Made by a program: the position numbers and the translations under genes. Below, one piece after another: positions 21,891 through 33,570 of a stretch of DNA of 64,000 nucleotides. Source of the DNA: Protopterus annectens (lineage: Eukaryota > Chordata > Ceratodontiformes > Protopteridae); assembly GCF_019279795.1 (NCBI RefSeq), contig NC_056727.1, positions 1,205,265,301-1,205,329,300 of the forward strand. The letters are read 5' to 3'. Each line of letters begins with the position of its first letter. Within the stretch, counting starts at the first letter, position 1. The notes under the pieces were generated by a model that was not told the DNA's origin, did not search any database, and saw only the letters and a program-made list of their open reading frames with translations.

Positions 21891-24340
21891 GCAACTTGGT
21901 ATGAATGCACTAGAGTAGCGAGCTTTGCCAACTCAGACCTCCGCTGTGTGAACACCTACTGTTCCTGATAGGTTCCACTAATCTAGTGAACAGCCAACTC
22001 ATTCCCACCCCCCATTGGATGGTTGAACCAGTAATGGCTACTCATTCCAGTCTTCTCTGACCAGCTCTTAATCACCCAAGCCAGTAGTCAGACTAAAATC
22101 ACCTGTCATACAACCAGTGCTTTAACCTTCCACACCATGGGTCTGGATGCATGACAGTTTAACTCTTGTGTTTTCATTCCAGTCACATTGCAGGTCTTTC
22201 AGCCTACCACTTTATTGATCTAAGAACCTTCTCTGACCAGTGCTTATAGCTCAATGTATCCAGCAATGGCCTATGCTGGGGACTGACCATTTCACTAGGG
22301 ATGGACTTTTGCAATCTCCAATTTGACCACAATGCCCTTTCCTCCCCAGATGGGAATCTACTGGAGTTTGGCACTTGTGTGATCTTGTGACCATCTCTTC
22401 TGGACCATGTGTTGTCCACTGTACATTTTCCCTAAATGAATAGTATCCCCATAATTCATGCTGCCCCACACAATGTGGACTTAGGTCACCTCAAGACCAA
22501 CTTATTTTTGTTCTGCTTTATCAGATCAGGGAGGTCTAGCAACTACTGCCCAAATTCCTTTTGGAGCACATGCTGAGGTCATGAAGATTATTCCATCTTT
22601 ACTAAAGTTCAAATGCCACAATTCTGAACACAGTCCTCATCTTCGGAGGACTCTCTCATCACAATTCCCACACGTTGCTCAGTCTTGTCCCCTTTCTGAG
22701 TAGTGTATATTGGGTTCCAGGCAAAGACACTGCTGTATTTCTCTTCCACTTTGTCTTCTAATAAGGAGGAGAAAGGATAGCCTTGTTTATCATCCACTTA
22801 CAAAGCAGGTTCAATTACCTGGGAGATGTACTTAAGAAGAGAGGTACTGAAAGAAGCATCAATGATGGAATCAGGAGGTGCTGCAGGCCAACTGGCACAA
22901 AGTATCAGAGGTAATGTATGCCATTACAATGCCAAAGCTGAATGTGACCAGTGCTTTGGCACAGAAAACAATGCAGATCCTCAGTGATATCAGCACACAA
23001 ATAGCAAGGAGGAGGGATCCAAAAGGCGAGCTTCATATATGTGAATGAAAGGTGGAAAGGCAGCTAGATAATGCCAATGTTCTTTCATGTTTATGATGGC
23101 AAATGACATAGGAATCATGCACTACTGGTCCACCATTAGCCATGTACTACAAGACCATAAAAGTCAAAGAACTGCCAGTGATATGCCATTATCAAAACAG
23201 AGAAACCAAAAAATGATAACTGTATGAGGATTCAGTGAGTATATCTGAATCTAATTGTGTTTCACAAGGCATAAGTGACTCCCATTAACAAGGCTTTTGT
23301 GACAATCTGGGAACTACAAAAATGTAACATCTAGTATCTCTACATCTAGCCCAGTACAAACTTGAAGATTTAGGAAAGAGTTTAAGGTCCAAAAATCCAC
23401 ACACTAAAGGATGGTCTTTGCTGCCACAGCAGCATATTTACACTGAATTCATGTCAGAATAGGTGGATACCAACTTCTGCTAATGTACACTAAATGGCGA
23501 GACTGACTGCTCCCATGTTCTGAACATTTACAAGAAAAAGCTTGCCTTGTGCAATCTATTGGGATCTATATTTGAACACACATTTGTATGGTTTAGTTCT
23601 CAGCTGAGAGGTCTTCTTATGTTGTGTCGGTTCTTCCCAGGGTACTGTAGCTTCTTCCCATCCTCAGACACTTGTTAAAGCAGACAGATGACTACATTAT
23701 TAGTATCATTATGGGAGCTCCCTACTTGCTTAAAAACTTTATATAGTTAGTGATGACAGTTTGAGAGTCATAACAGGGTTCCAATTAGATTTTGTATTTA
23801 TTATTACACACATTTATAAACCGGGGAAGAAAACAACAAGACTGCCAACATAGTACCAACACATTCTCTGTCGATTTCCCTTCTGGAACTGTTCCATGAG
23901 CAAAACAAAACTACTGGAAGCCATCTAGACCTCACATTGTTACAGATGCCATATCCAAACAATTGCCACCATCTTGTAAAGTCAACTTTACATGCACAAT
24001 TTCGGTACCAGTGTAGAAAAGTGTTCAGCATGATGCATTTTTTTTCTTTGCTTATTTCAGCATATTAGAAAATCTTTAAAGCTATAATAACGCTCTAATC
24101 TGCAGCGCGAGTGTGCTTCCTGTGACCTGCAAAATGTGCTACTCTCTCTACAAAACAAGAGAAAAGGAAATGAAACTTGTAAGCAAAATGAAAAATATAA
24201 CTTGTGGCCTGTATCGAAGCACAAGGTCCTTTCTGAAGTACCTCCAGACCAGGCAGTTTATTAAGATTCATAGCACTGAGAAGGGCCACCTGGATGTTGC
24301 CCAATTTGAGATTCAGTTTGTCAGATTAATGCTCATTAGA
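21891..24340. other. unassigned stretch
   Basis: No supported gene. Minus frames at 22204-22469 and 22609-22797 have no motif I can defend. They could belong to the 5' endonuclease part of a LINE, but nothing decisive is visible. Confidence 0.5.
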
Positions 24341-24346
24341 TGATCT

Positions 24347-25130
24347 CTACTTAAAAAGGCAGCAAGGAAACTGCTGTAAAGGACAGACTATAGACCATCC
24401 TTTGCAAAGCAAGCTGGACCATCTTATCCCAGGGTGACCCCCCCCCCCCCCAGAATAGCACCAGTCACTTTTACAACTGCTGAATCCAATTACCTTCTCC
24501 TTGAATTTAGGCTTCATTCTTTGTGAAAGAAGAATCCCACTCACAACCAGAAAGATTGCCTAGCTAGTTTCAGCAAGTCCTTCTGCATGTGCTTTATGGA
24601 TTTTCTTGCCAGATCATTTACTACCACATGAGCTACTGTCATGCTGTTGTCATACTTTTTGGTGGAGATGATCTTTCATGTCCCTTGATAGATCAACAAT
24701 CAGGATTCCCAAGTGGCAGCAAACTGTGACCCCATCCTCATTCAGCCTAGTAAGTGGAGTCAGTATGTCTAACAGTGAAGTCAATTACTAGGATGCTTCC
24801 GGACATGGATTTATATGCAGGTTTGATATGAAAGTGGTATGTTTGTGGCATATTGAAAGGGAGCATGTAGTAGGCGTTATTTGACAGGTTTCACCAATGC
24901 TTACCTTAAGAGTCCTAGTAAGATTTTTATAATGATTTTTACATGATGCTTTAGTGTTGTCAGCATAAGGATGTCGTGTTTCTATTGGTGGGACTAAAAG
25001 TGGTGTAATGCTCACTGCATTTTGAGAAGGATGCCTCCAAGTTAGCTAGATATTTGCACCTCTTATAGATCCAGTCTACTGGATTGCAAAGTTGTTAATT
25101 TTCAGTGAACAGGAGGCAGTTCTTCTACCT
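24347..25130 (-). mobile_element. CR1-type LINE ORF1, zinc motif plus SGNH esterase, degenerate
   Basis: Reading downward: YKRCKYLANLEASFSKC (about 25015-25070) corresponds to the CxxC segment seen at 510-560. ILTPLTRLNEDGVTVCC then IVDLSRDMKD (24655-24750) is the region after SGNH block I. AHVVVNDLARKSIKHMQKDL then LKLARQSFWL (24545-24645) is block III, with HVGTND here read as HVVVND. The frame ending QRMKPKFKEKVIGF (24480-24525) is the usual next block. Stops and frameshifts separate all pieces, and the GDS nucleophile block is not preserved. A run of 14 C (24438-24451) interrupts the end. Confidence 0.7.
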
Positions 25131-27766
25131 TAGGACACCAAGTCCTACGGTTGGAAGTAGAAGCAGGATATAGTTTGAAGTCCAGTGCCATTGTTGATAG
25201 GACCCCCGGGGGGGGGTGTTAAGGGAAGGAAGTGCCAGAGTCTCACTAGATACAAACACAAAATAGACAAGGTAGTAGTAGATAAACACAAAGTACAGTG
25301 CTAATCAAAGAAATATCAGCAATTAAAATGTACCATCACTAGTCTCCAAGATGGCCCCCACACCATGCCAGAACCAGCACTTACCAAGCCAAGTATACAA
25401 GTACTTTGAACTAAACAGGCAAAAGAAATTGATTATGGAGGATTTAATAAAAGGGCTGAATGAAGTGCAAAACTTAACTTCCCCAAGCAATTTCTGCAGT
25501 ACCAAAGGTTCAGAACAACTTAACCACTTATTTAGTTGATGCAAACAAGTGAAACTCTCCAGAGTCTTGTAGGAAAAACAGGTGTCCATCATTTATGCTG
25601 TTGATGGGTCAGCCAACCTACATACCTCAGCTAATGCTATTCTTAATAAAGGACTTCCATTTCATCACAACTCAGAAATGGACTTAAATGTGGATTGTGC
25701 AAAAAGGGGAAGGGACAGGTCTCATTTTCAAATTCTTACACTTGAAAAAACAGGAGATGAAGATACGTGCGATTCAATGCAATGGGTGCTGATGAATGAG
25801 CCAGTCACATAACCATTCACAATCAGTTTTCACAAAGTAAATTGGTGATAAGCATCCACATCTGCTCTCCCAACACTAACCCACAAAAGGGTTATGTGAA
25901 AAGGTTAACTGTTTAGACAGCAGCTCTTCATCAAGCTCCGCCCTTTAGCCCTGGGTTTGTTGCCCTCATTTTCCACAAACTGTGTAGCTCTCAGGACAGT
26001 GCCCTTATGTCACTCCTGAAGACGGGCACCCATGCCAAGCACACTTTCTTGGTTAACAAATAAAATTAAAAGTTCTTCTGCAATCATATAAGAAAACCTC
26101 TAAGTACAAGACCACATTTTTTTTGCATACGAAAACATACTGAAAGCACAAACAATGCTAGCAAAGATGTACCTGAAATCAGACAGAGGTCCTGTCTAGA
26201 TGTAATAAAACATGTTCATCAGTAGAAGAGTACAAAATGAAGCCATTTCAGAATTAGTTGCAGACTGCACTTTTTGATCATTGGTGGAGTTTCATTATTG
26301 CTATAGTGTTATGGCTATTGCTTGACACTATTTCAGAGCATACAAGGTTACCCATGTAATAAACTTAACTCTTAGTTTCAGTGCAGTATCAATAGCAGTC
26401 AGCCATACTTCATGCTTTATAGCAACTGCACTTAAATAATCTAAATGTTACTTCACCTGGATCTACCTGGTTAAACTGTCCATTGCTCATTGTTTAGGTA
26501 GAGACCACATTAGCCTAATGTTAAAACTATTTGATTTAAATTTGCCACTTGCTATAGATTTCCTTATTGACCCAACAAATTTCTGTCTTTTGGTTTACAT
26601 TTATTAGTTACAGCATACTTCTTTTTTACCCTTTTTCTAGACAAAATTAATCCCCTTCTTAGTACATTTTAATTATTCTTGATCTAACATTTTATCATGC
26701 CCCTCATCCAAGCTGGCCAATATGCGGTCAGTCAGCTTTTGCCCTTTCTAAAGCCCGAGTGATACTACACTGCCTGAGTGATACTACACTGCCTCATGAC
26801 ACCCAGTGTTAACCTCCTCATGCTTTATTGCTACCGCACAATTATGAGAGAAGTGAAAGTATTTAAGACTACATTCTCACCTCACATCTCGTATGGTAAA
26901 GAAAAACTAGCACAAAGCATTTCCACGAAATAGAACACTACGTAAGCCACCAAATTTAAGAATAAGAAACCTCACACATTAGTTCACATAGCACACACCT
27001 GTAGCCAGTACACATACCATTGAGTCACAAGTGTGCAGACTCCATGCCCTTATGGCCTAACTATGGCAATGTTTTAATAAAGGGGGACTCTTGTCCTGCA
27101 TAAAAGGTATCATCCTCACCAGACTGGATTAAAATAGGGTGACAGCACTTTCTGGAATTTGGATATGGGATTAACAAGGGCTCTTATGCAACTTCATCCT
27201 CATAGATAGGAATTATAACCCGAGAGTTGTCCACGCGGGATGAATGACTATGTACTCTTCCCAGGAGGACATGCACTCTTCCCAGGAGGACATGACTGAG
27301 CTTGCTACTCATGTGACTGAAGAAAGACACTAGTCTTTACAGGCGTCATCACCCAGAATTATGCCAAATTTCAAAGACAGGATAATTTTCTAATAACTGC
27401 CAATAGCTGGTGTCATTCTGAGAGGAATCTAGTATGTGTCAACATGGAAATGAAAAAGGCCGACAAGCCTTCCTACCTTGCCAGAGATGGTGTACAGCTC
27501 TTACCCCAGCTCTTGCATTCTGGCTAAAGCCTTTAGGCAGTCATTATGATGGACATGAACAGTCCAAACTAGCGAGTTGTAATCTGGAACACAAAGTAGC
27601 TCAACTCAGTGCCAGCAGTCTTAACAAAACCTACCCATACTTGATGGTGTCTTGCAACTTGAACACATTCATATAGTGAGTGTAGTGACAAAGACAAGGT
27701 TACAGAATAATAAAAATTCACTCCATTCCTGGGTAGTACCCATCACATTTTCAGACCTACTGACAA

Positions 27767-27768
<2 letters not shown>
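25131..27768. other. unassigned stretch with short tandem duplications
   Basis: No supported gene. Two short tandem duplications are present: 19 bp at 26757-26794 (gagtgatactacactgcct twice) and 20 bp at 27254-27294 (actcttcccaggaggacatg twice). Frames at 25323-25592 (minus) and 25351-25539 (plus) overlap each other and have no motif. Confidence 0.5.

Positions 27769-27815
<47 letters not shown>
27769..27815. repeat. (GT)n microsatellite
   Basis: 47 bp of uninterrupted GT dinucleotides. A plus-strand frame across it (VCVCVC) is an artefact. Confidence 0.98.
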
Positions 27816-27816
<1 letters not shown>

Positions 27817-28399
27817 TATCTGTATTTTTCAAGGATAGCATCACCTTACGACATACTCCTGGGATGTTCAATTGCTATAAACAGGGCTAATTACCATTTC
27901 ATAAGAGGTTATTCTATAACTAGTTGTGCCTCCTTCTGAGTGTGGAGGCCATCTTAACACATTGGGTTTAATGGGGGAGGTCTGCTGGGGAACCAACTAT
28001 CCATCATCAATAAACTGGCTTACCTAGAGCACCAGTGGTTGGCATACCCAGTGTTTTGACAAATACCAAAACTCTCATACATATACCGTTAACTATCTTA
28101 CCAACATCCTCACTCAGTTCTCACAGCTATGGCCACTTCACACATTTTCATATGTACTACCCTGTCTTGCAAAAAAATCAGACTATAAGTTAGTGACATT
28201 TTCCTCAAAAACTGAGGTGTTTAGGGACTTCCCAAAAGCAAACCTTAGAGTTACTTGATGGTCTAAATTAATTCTGCAGCAGTCCTCTGCCAGTGGAGCT
28301 CACTTCTAAAACTACTGCTTAGGACCCAAAAGGTCAGAGTAAGGACTATCGAGTCAGTAAGGGGACTAATGCTTAGTCACCTGATGCAATGATAGGATC
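27816..28399. other. unassigned stretch
   Basis: Nothing recognised. Confidence 0.5.
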
Positions 28400-29139
28400 C
28401 AAATGATCAGAGTTTGTGATGTCACCTACACAGAAACCATAAAGTCAATGTCAAAAGGCATCTGGCTAACCAAGTTTGCCGAAGACTTCAATGACTTCTC
28501 CCAGTTTGCATCTTCCCAAGATGAGAACACCCTTCAGGAAGGTCCACACACTTTGTGCCAAAGCCATAGCTTAAAACTCAATATCAAGAAACGCATTATG
28601 GTACCTTTTGGGAAGTTTTCCACTCCAGGTAACCAAGTCATCAATAAAACACCTATAAAAGTTGAATCACTAGTCAGGGATCTGGAAATTCATATAGATA
28701 GCAACCTTTCCTTTGACCAATGCAAGTCCAAGGTAACAAGAAAATTCTTCTATATTGCTCAACTTGTAAGCAAGGGTATGGCATCTTGGTGCACAGAGAT
28801 CATACCACCACTGTACCCAGCCTTCAAGCCCAGAATATAGCCCCCCCCCCTCACTATATACCTGACCAGAGCTCCCATGCAGCAACTGGGACATCCAAAA
28901 AGGTTCCTTACAAAAAAGGATACAGGGAGTAAACGCAATGTCCCAACGCTAACATCAACTCCGTATCAGACTTCAGAGAGGTGATCTTTGCCTGGCATAC
29001 AAGGCATCCCTGGACTCTTTCGATAAACCTTTTGATCAACTGCAAAACAAACCGCATCAGAACTACTAGATTAAAGGACCTACATTTTGGTAGAGACAAA
29101 CAGGACACATTGGAAATGGATACATTTCTCAGAATTCTC

Positions 29140-29170
<31 letters not shown>

Positions 29171-29350
29171 TAGGCTTCCCATCTACATGAAGCAAAGTTC
29201 TTCCTTATCTCTTGTTTAAGAGCAAACTGGACCAATGCATGGGTAATCAGAAATTTACCCCTGGTCTGGTGCTCATGTCTGATGGACAGAAGCTGTCAGC
29301 AAATTACTCCTTATATAAAATCAAATTTGTGGGTCACATCAGGGTTGCAT
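28400..29350 (+). mobile_element. CR1-like LINE ORF2 C-terminal part and 3' end
   Basis: A 145-codon frame (28403-28840) carries WLTKFAEDFNDF (the FADD box altered to FAED), CQSHSLKLNIKKRIMVPFGK (the usual block after it), VRDLEIHIDSNLSFDQ and RKFFYIAQLVSKGMAS. Continuation in other frames: RGDLCLAYKASLDSF (28978-29022) and YMKQSSSLSL in the final part (29190-29215). The same family is seen at 12.9-14.3 kb and 40.6-41.0 kb. A run of 26 T (29142-29167) lies inside the C-terminal coding part. The copy is 5'-truncated and inactive. Confidence 0.78.
29142..29167. repeat. T26 homopolymer
   Basis: Run of 26 T inside the LINE coding region. It could be the A-tail of a very short minus-strand retroposed insert or simple expansion. 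Confidence 0.95.
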
Positions 29351-29429
29351 GAATGAGAAGGAAAAATGAAAAAAAAAGTGAAGGGAGTTGTACTGCCTGA
29401 TTCAAGGACAACTCATAACCTTGGGTATT

Positions 29430-29866
29430 AAAGGAGAATTATTATGAAGGGACACCCTATCCCTGTGAAAAAACAAAAAAATGGAGGAATGGCCATAAAG
29501 GCCTGAAGCTCCGAAACCATCCAAGCATAAGTAAGGGTAAGCAATACAACAGTGTTGCAGGCACAATATTTCAGAGAAGCCGAACCTACAGACTCAAAAA
29601 AGGAGCCTTGGTTAATTTTTCAAAAACAAAATTAAAGGACTCAAAGGAGGAGAAATAGGTCATCCTTGAGGGAGCAGGATGCCTTTAAGAAATGGTTTCA
29701 CCCCAAAGTAAGAAGCCAAAGAAGGATTCAAGGGCACACATCCAGAAATAGACAAATGGGCCTTAGAAATACAAGCCAAGACAGATATAGCCAGAGGAAC
29801 CCCACTAAAACAAGAGTCTTTGTTAAGAGCATGGCACCAAACAGAAAATCTCTTCCATTTGGACAT
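29430..29866 (-). pseudogene. DIRS-like element 1 tyrosine recombinase, broken
   Basis: KWKRFSVWC (about 29835-29860) is the SAM-like N-terminal start. About 300 bp on, a frame reads MVSELQAFMAIPPFF (29460-29510), the block that carries the first catalytic Arg in this family (RVSELQAL). Here that Arg codon reads ATG (Met). The His, second Arg and Tyr region is not visible, so the enzyme is dead. Confidence 0.65.
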
Positions 29867-29923
29867 GCAGTACTTTCTGATTGCAGGTTTTCTTTCCTCC
29901 TGTACAATTTGAGCACACTCAGG

Positions 29924-29955
29924 AAAAAATAAATAAATAAATAAATAAATAAAAA
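29924..29955. repeat. (AAAT)n microsatellite inside element 1
   Basis: Seven AAAT units separate the recombinase start from the preceding linker region. Minus-strand translations of it give YLFIYLFIF, an artefact. Confidence 0.95.
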
Positions 29956-30605
29956 GGCATCAAAACCCTATCACCTATAGTGTCAGTTGAACAGTGGTCA
30001 AGTCTGGATTGCAGAGTGACCCCTTGTCCTGTGTGAGGAGGTCCAAATGGTGATGCAACTTGTGGTGATTGCCCTACCCAGCTGAAGAGGGAGAGCCAGT
30101 ACTGTCTTGGCCAAAAGGGAGTCGCTAACAAGATTTTTGGAGAGTCCAGCTTCCAAATGAATCTTCTATAGTACTCTTGGAAGTAGAGGAAGGGGTGAGA
30201 AGGCATAAAGAAACATCCCCTTCCAAGGGAAGCAAAAGAGCATCCACCTTCCATGCCAGATGGCACGGCCAAAAGATCTCCCTGAGGAATACCCACCACC
30301 AATGGACAATGCGGAGAAAACAAGTCTCTGAAGCATCCATTCATGAGCCTTGTTTTGGACCTGTTCAAGAAGTCTGTCACTTGATTGTGCTCTGAAGGAA
30401 TATACACTGCCTGAAGAGTTAACTGACAACAGAGACAGATCCCAAGCCTAAACAGCCAGCTTGCAGAGAAGCTAAGACTTTGTCCCCCCCCCACCCCCAC
30501 ACACACTTGCAGACATACATTACTGTGGCACTGTCCGAGTAAACCTTCAGAGGGCCTGGAGAGAGAGCATAGTGTGAAAAGCCTGAAGAGCCAGAATCCG
30601 AGCAC
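29956..30605 (-). pseudogene. DIRS-like element 1 RNase H end and linker
   Basis: The 228-codon frame contains LTLQAVYIPSEHNQVTDFLN (about 30360-30425), the conserved end of DIRS RNase H (HIPG...N..AD.LSR). It is followed by the proline/tryptophan-rich linker before the recombinase (PKILLATPFWPRQYW, 30095-30140). The RNase H would degrade template RNA during cDNA synthesis. Confidence 0.65.
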
Positions 30606-31149
30606 TCATCTCAGAGACTGACACTGTCTGACTTCTGATGGAGGGGGGGAACCAGAGACCTTGATCTCAGATGACCACAGGAAATCCCCATCACATGTCT
30701 AAAGCTTCAGTGAACAGTTAAGAAAATGGAGACTGAACAGGTAGACCTGGGTTGAGGATCAGCTGTTGAATCCACCACTCAAATTTCCACTTTAGACAAG
30801 GAAAGAGGAGCTCCAAAATCCAGAGGGTAGTAATGCTGAAGCCAAATTGACAGAGTACCACTGAAGCTTCCACATGTGCAGTCTGCCAAGAGGGAGCACT
30901 GGAACAGATGGGCAATGAATCCTAGGGCTCAAAGGAAATCTCTGGCTGAAAAGCAGGCAGAGGAAGAGAGACTGAAAACTGTCAAGGGCAAAACCTTTGG
31001 AGGTGGAAGACAGGCCACCACTGGCACTGTGAATCCTGCAGCCCAGGCACACATGATCCAGAGAAGCAGTCAAGGCAGACTTCTGGAAGTTGACAGAGAA
31101 CCCCAGACTATGAAGGACAGATTAACTCCAGATCCTGAAACAGGCCACT

Positions 31150-31701
31150 GGAAGAAGGCATCTGAAGCAACAGGTCATCTAGATAACAAATCTGTATACC
31201 TTTTGCAGGCTCCAAGTCAATCACAGGAGCTAGGCATTTTATGAATACCCTTGAGACAGTAGAGAGGGCAAAGTAGAAAACTAAAAATGAGAGGTTGAAA
31301 CAACATAGAAGCTTCCTGAAAAAAAAAAACTAAGAATATAAAAGCAAGGATCTTTCAGGTCCAGTGACACCAGAAAAGCCTGGGGTAAGAGAGGAAACTA
31401 GGTTTGAAGAATAAAGCATCCAAAAAGGAGCCTTGAGAAAGGTGTTGAGCAAGGAGAGATCCAGAATAGGTCCCCAAGTGCCCTCCTTTCAAAGGACCAG
31501 GAACATCCTTGAGCAAAATCCCTTTCCTACTTGGGTAGGAGGGACAGGTTGAATAGTTCCCTGGTCCACCAGGAACCAAATAACCTCTGAGAAATGAGGA
31601 ACTTGCACCACAGGAGGTTGGAGAATCCCTGTAAAGTATGGAGAAGCTTCTACACCATGAAATAATCCTGACAGATGAACAAACCCAAGAATCTGAGGCA
31701 A
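31150..31701 (-). pseudogene. DIRS-like element 1 reverse transcriptase
   Basis: Start: VVQVPHFSEVIWFLVDQGTI then VPPTQVGKGFCSRMFLV (31489-31625). Motif A: FLVSLDLKDP (about 31350-31380) with the catalytic Asp of SLDLKD kept. Motif B/C side: FIKCLAPVIDLEPAKGIQIC followed by YLDDLLLQM (31160-31240), the catalytic YLDD intact. The pieces are in different frames and are separated by stops, but the catalytic residues themselves survive. Confidence 0.75.
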
Positions 31702-31899
31702 TGAGATGTCAGTTTGGAAGACAGAGGGAAAGCAGAAGAGTTAAGGGAGAATGGCCAATGGGAGGTCAAAGTAGGCTTGTCAGATAAAGGAGGCTTCTGG
31801 GCAACAGGAGCTCAAGAAAACTTAGATCATAACCTGTCATTCTTCCTAATTTTAGTAGCTTGATGAGGATACTTGTGAACAAAAGCAGACCTAGTAGGT

Positions 31900-33000
31900 T
31901 AATTCTGCTGAACTTCAGGACAGGAGAGACAAAAATATATGTTTAAGGTCCTGTACAGCCTTACCATTTTCTTGAAGAGACAAACATAGAAGCAGCAGCA
32001 GTCCCAAAAAGATCATCATCCAAAGGAACACCCAGCAACTTGGCCTTAAATATCCTCAGGTAAAGACTGTAGGCAAAACCAAGAGTAATGCCTGAAGACA
32101 GACCCAAAGGCAGCAGTTCTGGAAGGGACATCAGCAACATCAATGTTGCACTTGATAGAGGAGAGCCGAGCCACGCGACAGGTAGAACCCAAAACAGACT
32201 ATTCTGAAGGCAAGTCTTCCGCTTTAAAGGAGGTCAACAATAGCCTGACAGGTTGAGGCATATCTGGTCGTGTGGGTCTGGTAACGGATGGCCTGAAAGG
32301 CCAAAGTAGAGTATAAACCTTCTTACCAATCCCCTCCATTGCCTTACTATTTTTATCCGACGGTAGAAGCTTGGAAGAGGGCAAAAGCTTAGGGTTGGAG
32401 ATGGACACCACAGCAGGGTCAGCAGAAGGACACTGAATTTACAATTCTCAGGACCTTTACACAATCCATCAGGTTTCTTTACAGCAGGAGGCAGAGAATC
32501 AGGAGACTTAGAAGCAGCTATAAAAAATATAGGAGGTACTGCAGACAGCGAGTGTCCACCTGAAGCAGCTCATAATACCTTTCCTGGATATCAGACACGT
32601 GATAAGAATCCCACTCAACGTATTCTATTATACCTATTGTGTCCCCAAAGACAATTCTTAAAAGGGAGACTCAAGACTAATGGACTCCTATCAGAAACAC
32701 AAGCCAAAGGTGAAGGCATCTGGGAAGATTAAGACAAAGACCTTTCATCAGACTTTGAAAACCTTATCCGAGGAACAGAGTTTCCTTAGGCCATTTGAAA
32801 GGAGCTGAAGTCCAAGGGGGAGTAGTCACAGAAACTTCTTGGGGAGGTTTCAGGGACAATAAGGCATTGAAGAGGCCCCGAGGAAACTCCTGCTATTCCC
32901 CTTTGAGGATCCTTACGGCATACAGACGTATGCTTAGTCATCTGCTTTTTCTTGATAGGGCTGATGTCCCTAAGAAACACCGGAGGCTTCAAACCCCAAC
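31900..33000 (-). pseudogene. DIRS-like element 1 gag-like region
   Basis: The 31961-32143 region reads LRIFKAKLLGVPLDDDLFGT in one frame and QSLPEDIQGQVAGCSF in another, corresponding to the Trp/Leu-rich block with PFDGxxLFG typical of vertebrate DIRS gag proteins (LAP2-alpha-like). Upstream frames (32199-32464) are Ser/Pro-rich. Frames are heavily broken. Confidence 0.5.
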
Positions 33001-33570
33001 TTGATTTAATAAGAGAACCCAGACCCTCTTCCGTGACCAGACTCTAAAAATCCCTTTGGGGCCCTCAGAAATAAATCAACAGTGGTTCCCCTTCAACATC
33101 TGGGGCAGATGCCTGCAAATCCTAAGAGGACATGCAAAAGGAAGATTTATGCTGGCCTCCAAAAAGGTCATAGTATAGGAATCGGACAGACATCAGATGG
33201 CCTACAGAGCCATCACCCACTTCTACACAAAAAAGTCTGGTGGAGGCTGGACAGTCAAAAAATCCAGCCAAGATTTCTTGGCCTTCTCACCTAATGGTAC
33301 CCAAGGATTAATCAATTCTGCCATGCTACCCTGGGCTTACAGTTTAAGCCCGATTCTCAAGACATCCAGGGAAGACCACTGGTTTCCAAGAGTTTTGGGC
33401 ACAAATGCTGCAAGATGTAGTGTCATGGGAAGCACCCAAACAGATAAACTGTTTGCGATGATCCTTATGGGGAATCTGCCTCCCACACTGATATTTTCCC
33501 CATCTTGGATGGCATGAAATCCAGGTAACAAAAAAGGGGCCACCAAAAGAAAGAAAAGGAAAAAAAAATA

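Larger units (their letters stand above)
29400..33570 (-). mobile_element. DIRS-like retrotransposon, element 1, degenerate
   Basis: Minus-strand order from high to low coordinates: gag-like (about 31.9-33.0 kb), reverse transcriptase (31.15-31.70 kb), RNase H end (about 30.35 kb), linker and tyrosine-recombinase N-terminal part (29.66-30.3 kb), recombinase core (29.43-29.55 kb). Elements of the DIRS order use a tyrosine recombinase instead of an integrase and have no ordinary LTRs. All frames are broken. A segment at 29440-29500 aligns by eye with 55665-55735 in element 2 (ccctatccctgtgaaaaa), confirming the relationship. Outer limits are estimates; no terminal repeats were found. Confidence 0.8.

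Noticed and set aside
22204-22797. Possible LINE endonuclease domain upstream (minus) of the RT at 19.8-20.96 kb
   Set aside because: No APE catalytic motif could be read in any minus frame.
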